Positions 60,929 through 64,000 of a DNA stretch of 64,000 bases are shown here, one piece after another. The stretch covers positions 372,001 to 436,000 of the forward strand of contig CBDAQM010000007.1 of NCBI GenBank assembly GCA_965199095.1. Direction: 5' to 3'. The stretch is from LMUY01 sp965199095 (GTDB lineage Bacteria > Pseudomonadota > Alphaproteobacteria > Acetobacterales > Acetobacteraceae). The translations under genes and the position numbers were made by a program. How positions within the stretch are numbered: position 1 is the stretch's first letter; the number at the start of each line of letters is the position of its first letter. The notes under the pieces are model-generated. The model made no database searches. It was not told the DNA's origin and was given only the letters and a program-made list of their open reading frames with translations.

Positions 60929-62878
60929 TCAAAGTCCCGCACGGCGCGATTTCAGCGCATCTAGAAGCTCATCATATCGTGGGCCTTTGCCATCGCTCGA
61001 GACCATGCCCGACTCCATAAGCTTATCATCGAACAGTATCTGCTGTTCACGGCCGGACAGGTCCGTCGGCAGGAACTTGCCTTTTAGATAGATCACCACC
61101 CCGGTCGGCCGGTCCACAAAGCTCCGGAGCTTTCCAAGATCAACGCGGGTGCGTTCGGACACGACCGGCAGCCTGACATCGGCGTCCATGCAGGAAAGGA
61201 AAACCACCCGCGGTCCTTCGAGCTTGATGTCGATGAAGTCGGCGCCCTCGACGCCGCCCCGCAGGATACCCGCACACCCCACGAGCACGCGCAACACCGC
61301 AGGCAGCCTATTAAGTGCCGGAGCGTGGAAGCGGAACGTTCCCTCGTTTCGCCAAGCACCTAAGCCTTCCGAGACGGCCGTCTCAACAGCTTCATTTGCG
61401 ACACCCGACTTCCCAACGGAAAACAAAAGTTCCCGCGCGATTTGGAGTGCAGCAGCGTGGCTACCAAAAAACGTCCTCACGTCGCGCTGGATAGACCTTG
61501 CTAGGCCAGCATAGCGCGGCGCACCCGGGAATATCGTCAGGGCGAAGTGGACCAAGAGGTCCTCACGCCGTGTGTAAGCGGCACCAGCCAACTCACCCTG
61601 ATTGAACAGATCAGAAAGGCACAGTTCAGTAGCTCGACCAGGTGAGACCCGGGCCTTCAGGAGGAGCGAGCGGATGTCGCCAGGGAACTCTTCCGCGTCA
61701 AGGATACGTCCGCGTTCCAGCATTGCCGTCCAGAGCAGCTCCAGTTCGGGCCTAACCCGCTCGGCAAGGCTTGGGCGCATCCTGATCGTTGTAGGACGCG
61801 TCCGTTCGGGCGGCCTCATACCTACAGGCCGGATGATCGCCCTAGACCTGCGCCGGAGCAGCACCTCCTGCTCGAGGTCTTTGTCGCGGAAGACCACGAA
61901 CATCCCGGGGCCAAGTGCCACCGGGGCTTCGCCTAGTGCCTCTTCGATGAAGTCGCGGAGTTCCTGCTGGGCAAAGTATTTCTGGAAGGTGCCCCAGGAC
62001 GTGACGTAGCCGTCGAGATAGGGTCGCAGTCCCGAGAAGCTGGCCTTCCCAATCGTCATCACCGCCACGGAAAGGGCGCGCCGAGTGTATGACCAGGCCG
62101 CCTTCAGGGTTTCGACACGCTCGTGCCGATCCTCGACCACATTCAGGACGAAGCCGAGATTGACTACGTCCGCGGCGCGGCGCGGTCCATCTTTAGCATG
62201 GTGCGGATCCCATCCGAAAGCGTCGAACCCGTTCGCCTGCAACGCGGCCACGTCGTCGCCCTGGCCGCAGCCATAATCAAACACGGTGTTCCCGGGGGAA
62301 AGCACCGTGTTCGCTAAGGCGAGTTGAAAGGGCTGAGATAGGTCGCGGCGCACTATGGCAGTGCGGTGCCTCGCGACTTCCACATTGGCCTCGCCGAGCG
62401 GGACGAACCGCTGTCCCTCGATTCGTAGCCCGGCCTCCGTCACCAATGTCGTCCATCGCGAGCGGGTGCCGATCTTGTTTGGCTCCCGAAAAAGTCCGTG
62501 GTGCTCGGCTGCCCGCGTCAAAGCGGCGAAGCGCGGCCGCGACGGGTGTTCCCGCGGAAGTAGCATTTCCTTGCGGTGGAGGATGGGGGGGTTGTCGCGC
62601 TGACGAAAGTCTGTCGTCGTCGACTGGTTTGTAGCCAGATTAAACCGGAATGAAGCTAAGAGGGCGGGAAATGCTACGCTCTCGAATTCCTCATAAAGAA
62701 GGAGGGAGACTGCTTCCGCTCCGATCTTTACGACATTCCACTTAAAATCACCTGCACTGACAGCAGCCAATTCTACTGACGCTCTGACGCATTCATCAAG
62801 CTCTTCTAAGGCCGAACTGTGAAGGTAAAGCGCGCCACCAACACGCTTCCCCGATTGAGCGAGTTTGCCCTTGCCCAT
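60929..62878 (-). CDS. DNA phosphorothioation-associated putative methyltransferase
   Basis: A 649-residue protein matching the family found beside dnd/dpt genes. The N-terminus (KRVGGALYLHSSAL) and the middle segment RHRTAIVRRDLSQPFQLAL are in register. A Rossmann motif VFDYGCGQGDDVAALQANGF (about residue 208) and DVVNLGFVLNVVEDRHERVE form a SAM-binding domain. The rest is a large unassigned helical region. Its target and reaction are not established. It starts one base after the DptH-like stop, so the two are co-transcribed. Confidence 0.75.
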   Translation of the reverse strand: MGKGKLAQSGKRVGGALYLHSSALEELDECVRASVELAAVSAGDFKWNVVKIGAEAVSLLLYEEFESVAFPALLASFRFNLATNQSTTTDFRQRDNPPILHRKEMLLPREHPSRPRFAALTRAAEHHGLFREPNKIGTRSRWTTLVTEAGLRIEGQRFVPLGEANVEVARHRTAIVRRDLSQPFQLALANTVLSPGNTVFDYGCGQGDDVAALQANGFDAFGWDPHHAKDGPRRAADVVNLGFVLNVVEDRHERVETLKAAWSYTRRALSVAVMTIGKASFSGLRPYLDGYVTSWGTFQKYFAQQELRDFIEEALGEAPVALGPGMFVVFRDKDLEQEVLLRRRSRAIIRPVGMRPPERTRPTTIRMRPSLAERVRPELELLWTAMLERGRILDAEEFPGDIRSLLLKARVSPGRATELCLSDLFNQGELAGAAYTRREDLLVHFALTIFPGAPRYAGLARSIQRDVRTFFGSHAAALQIARELLFSVGKSGVANEAVETAVSEGLGAWRNEGTFRFHAPALNRLPAVLRVLVGCAGILRGGVEGADFIDIKLEGPRVVFLSCMDADVRLPVVSERTRVDLGKLRSFVDRPTGVVIYLKGKFLPTDLSGREQQILFDDKLMESGMVSSDGKGPRYDELLDALKSRRAGL

Positions 62879-62879
62879 C

Positions 62880-64000
62880 TCACTTGCGCCAATGTGACGC
62901 GATGATCTGGGCAAGCTCGTGCGCTTCATCGTCATCCATAAAAGGGGACTGGCCGAACACGAGGCTGGACTGATTGGAGGGCTTCTCGTTGGCGAGTTTC
63001 GCTGCGAAATGCCCGTTGCCGAGCAGCAGCTCGGCGCCTCCCTCGTCCAATACAATCCGGGAGTTCGTCTGAGACGACACTCTTAGGCAGATCTTGTTGT
63101 TCATGTTTGCTTTAATCTGGCCGGGCAGCGCATCCTTATCAGGACGTTGAGTGATCAGGAACAGGTGGATCCCGGCAGCCCGTGCTTTAGAAGCGAGCCT
63201 CACCACGTAGCTTTCGACAGCCTCGCGGTAGTCGGCATTGTCCTTGTCCGCCATCCAGTCGCCAAGCTCATCATGAAATAGGTAGATGCGAGGGAGACGC
63301 TCATTGGGAGGCACCTTGGCGTTATACTTGTCTATGTTCGGTGCGATGGGTGTGATCTTGGCATAGCGATCGTCCATGGTTGCTACCAAATCCCTGAGGG
63401 CTTCGATTGCCCCGGCCTGAGTACTAATCAAGCCGCCATCGACATGCGGCATCAGTCCGATCCAAGGATAGTCGCCGCCGTTTTTAGGGTCGATTAGCCG
63501 AATTCGCGCGTCCTGAGGCGAATTCGTCACGCAGATGTCGAGAATGAGATTCCTGGTCAGGACGCCCTTGCCTCCGCCCGTCTCTCCGGCAATCAGTGTG
63601 TGGGGGCCATGGGTCGGCTGCCCTTCGAAAGCAGCTCCAAGATTCAAGTAAAGCAGGCGACCGTCATTCTCCCGCTCGCCGATAACGAAGCTTGTGTTGA
63701 ATCCCGGCGAAGACGACGGGAATGCACGTCGACGCCAGGATTCGCAAAGGTCCAAGATCGCGCGGCGCTCGCGAGCGACCATTACCACGACCTCGCCCTT
63801 CTCCGGACGCACTCCGATAATATCAAGCGAATGGGAAGTAAGGAGCACGCCCTTGCGCTTCTCCACCTCGGCGACCGTCATCTTGTCCGTGCCCTTGAAT
63901 CGTATCAGGGCGGCGTTAGGCGTCAGTCGCTCGCCAACGATCTCCGTTTCGAGGTTGTAGCCACGGAGAGCCATCCTTAGCTTCGCCCTCGTGTCCATCA
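62880..64000 (-). CDS. dptH: DptH-like FtsK/HerA ATPase, C-terminal part
   Basis: Open at the right edge; at least 373 residues are visible. An N-terminal portion (LRGYNLETEIVGERLTPNAA) precedes a P-loop ATPase: Walker A LIAGETGGGKGVL, Walker B YLFHDELGDW, then ITQRPDKDALPGQIKANM and the C-terminal helix-rich end. This fits the C-terminal motor of DptH, the large restriction protein of phosphorothioate-dependent systems (with DptF and DptG), which would lie beyond the window. The identity is inferred from the ATPase type plus the neighbouring family; FtsK-type translocases of other islands remain possible. Confidence 0.65.
   Translation of the reverse strand, partial: MDTRAKLRMALRGYNLETEIVGERLTPNAALIRFKGTDKMTVAEVEKRKGVLLTSHSLDIIGVRPEKGEVVVMVARERRAILDLCESWRRRAFPSSSPGFNTSFVIGERENDGRLLYLNLGAAFEGQPTHGPHTLIAGETGGGKGVLTRNLILDICVTNSPQDARIRLIDPKNGGDYPWIGLMPHVDGGLISTQAGAIEALRDLVATMDDRYAKITPIAPNIDKYNAKVPPNERLPRIYLFHDELGDWMADKDNADYREAVESYVVRLASKARAAGIHLFLITQRPDKDALPGQIKANMNNKICLRVSSQTNSRIVLDEGGAELLLGNGHFAAKLANEKPSNQSSLVFGQSPFMDDDEAHELAQIIASHWRK

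Noticed and set aside
1..64000. CRISPR arrays, rRNA and tRNA genes
   Set aside because: No regularly spaced repeats and no rRNA or tRNA sequence was recognised by reading; a covariance-model scan was not possible.

Overview
The window is chromosomal DNA from a GC-rich alphaproteobacterium, most likely a member of the Acetobacteraceae (Rhodospirillales). This rests on gene order and protein character: rpsT-dnaA-dnaN-recF-gyrB in one run, with mutM, ubiE, coaBC and dut just before it, and many alphaproteobacterial metabolic genes. No rRNA, tRNA or CRISPR array was recognised.

Nucleotides 1-19,400 are ordinary metabolism. They hold the 3' part of an aconitase, a DUF488 protein and a metabolite:H+ symporter, a decayed M20 peptidase, an S10 serine carboxypeptidase, and a three-gene operon (secreted isoaspartyl-methyltransferase-like protein, membrane spermidine-synthase-like protein, alpha/beta hydrolase). 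Next come a sulfotransferase, a drug exporter and an acyltransferase, then a four-gene molybdenum-hydroxylase accessory operon (vWA CoxE-like, split XdhC, MocA-type fusion), a lipoprotein, a RidA protein whose ribosome-binding site lies in a perfect stem-loop, and a CHAP-domain protein. From 19,400 to 20,550 there is a short, less GC-rich insert with an ankyrin-like scrap and an unknown gene, followed by a FitAB-type toxin-antitoxin pair.

Nucleotides 21,300-37,400 hold a second symporter, an acyl-CoA synthetase, a copper-delivery pair (PCuAC and SCO1), a large metallophosphoesterase, an anion-type ABC transporter with a duplicated permease, a decayed REP-associated transposase between inverted REP copies, the dut-coaBC-ubiE block and mutM. 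Four tandem copies of a small coiled-coil/membrane gene (DUF1640-like) follow; two are broken. A crotonase closes the section. Replication genes run from 37,500 to 44,527, with a deletion relic of a short-chain dehydrogenase between dnaN and recF.

From 44,600 to the end is an accessory, defence-type island. Its centre is a bacterial ubiquitin-like conjugation cassette: a double beta-grasp Ubl ending in glycine, an E2-like protein, a JAB/JAMM isopeptidase and an E1/ThiF-like protein, in overlapping order. A sigma-factor-like gene coupled to an HTH gene lies upstream, and a trypsin-like protease gene diverges from it. An IS21-family element (50,658-53,704, 8-bp target duplication CCTATGCT) sits in the E1 gene and splits it into two halves that rejoin in frame when the element and one duplication copy are removed. 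Beyond are an FtsH-like (M41) remnant with two translationally coupled mini-genes, several unknown genes, three metallophosphoesterase copies (one intact, one with an in-frame TAG, one scrap), and a C5-cytosine methyltransferase with a ribbon-helix-helix-like tail. The window ends in the distal part of a DNA phosphorothioation-associated module (putative methyltransferase and the C-terminal part of a DptH-like FtsK/HerA ATPase).

The strongest candidate for a less-described system is the sigma/HTH + trypsin + Ubl-E2-JAB-E1 neighbourhood. In this strain the conjugation arm should be inactive because of the IS insertion. All family assignments are by reading translated motifs; no database search was run.
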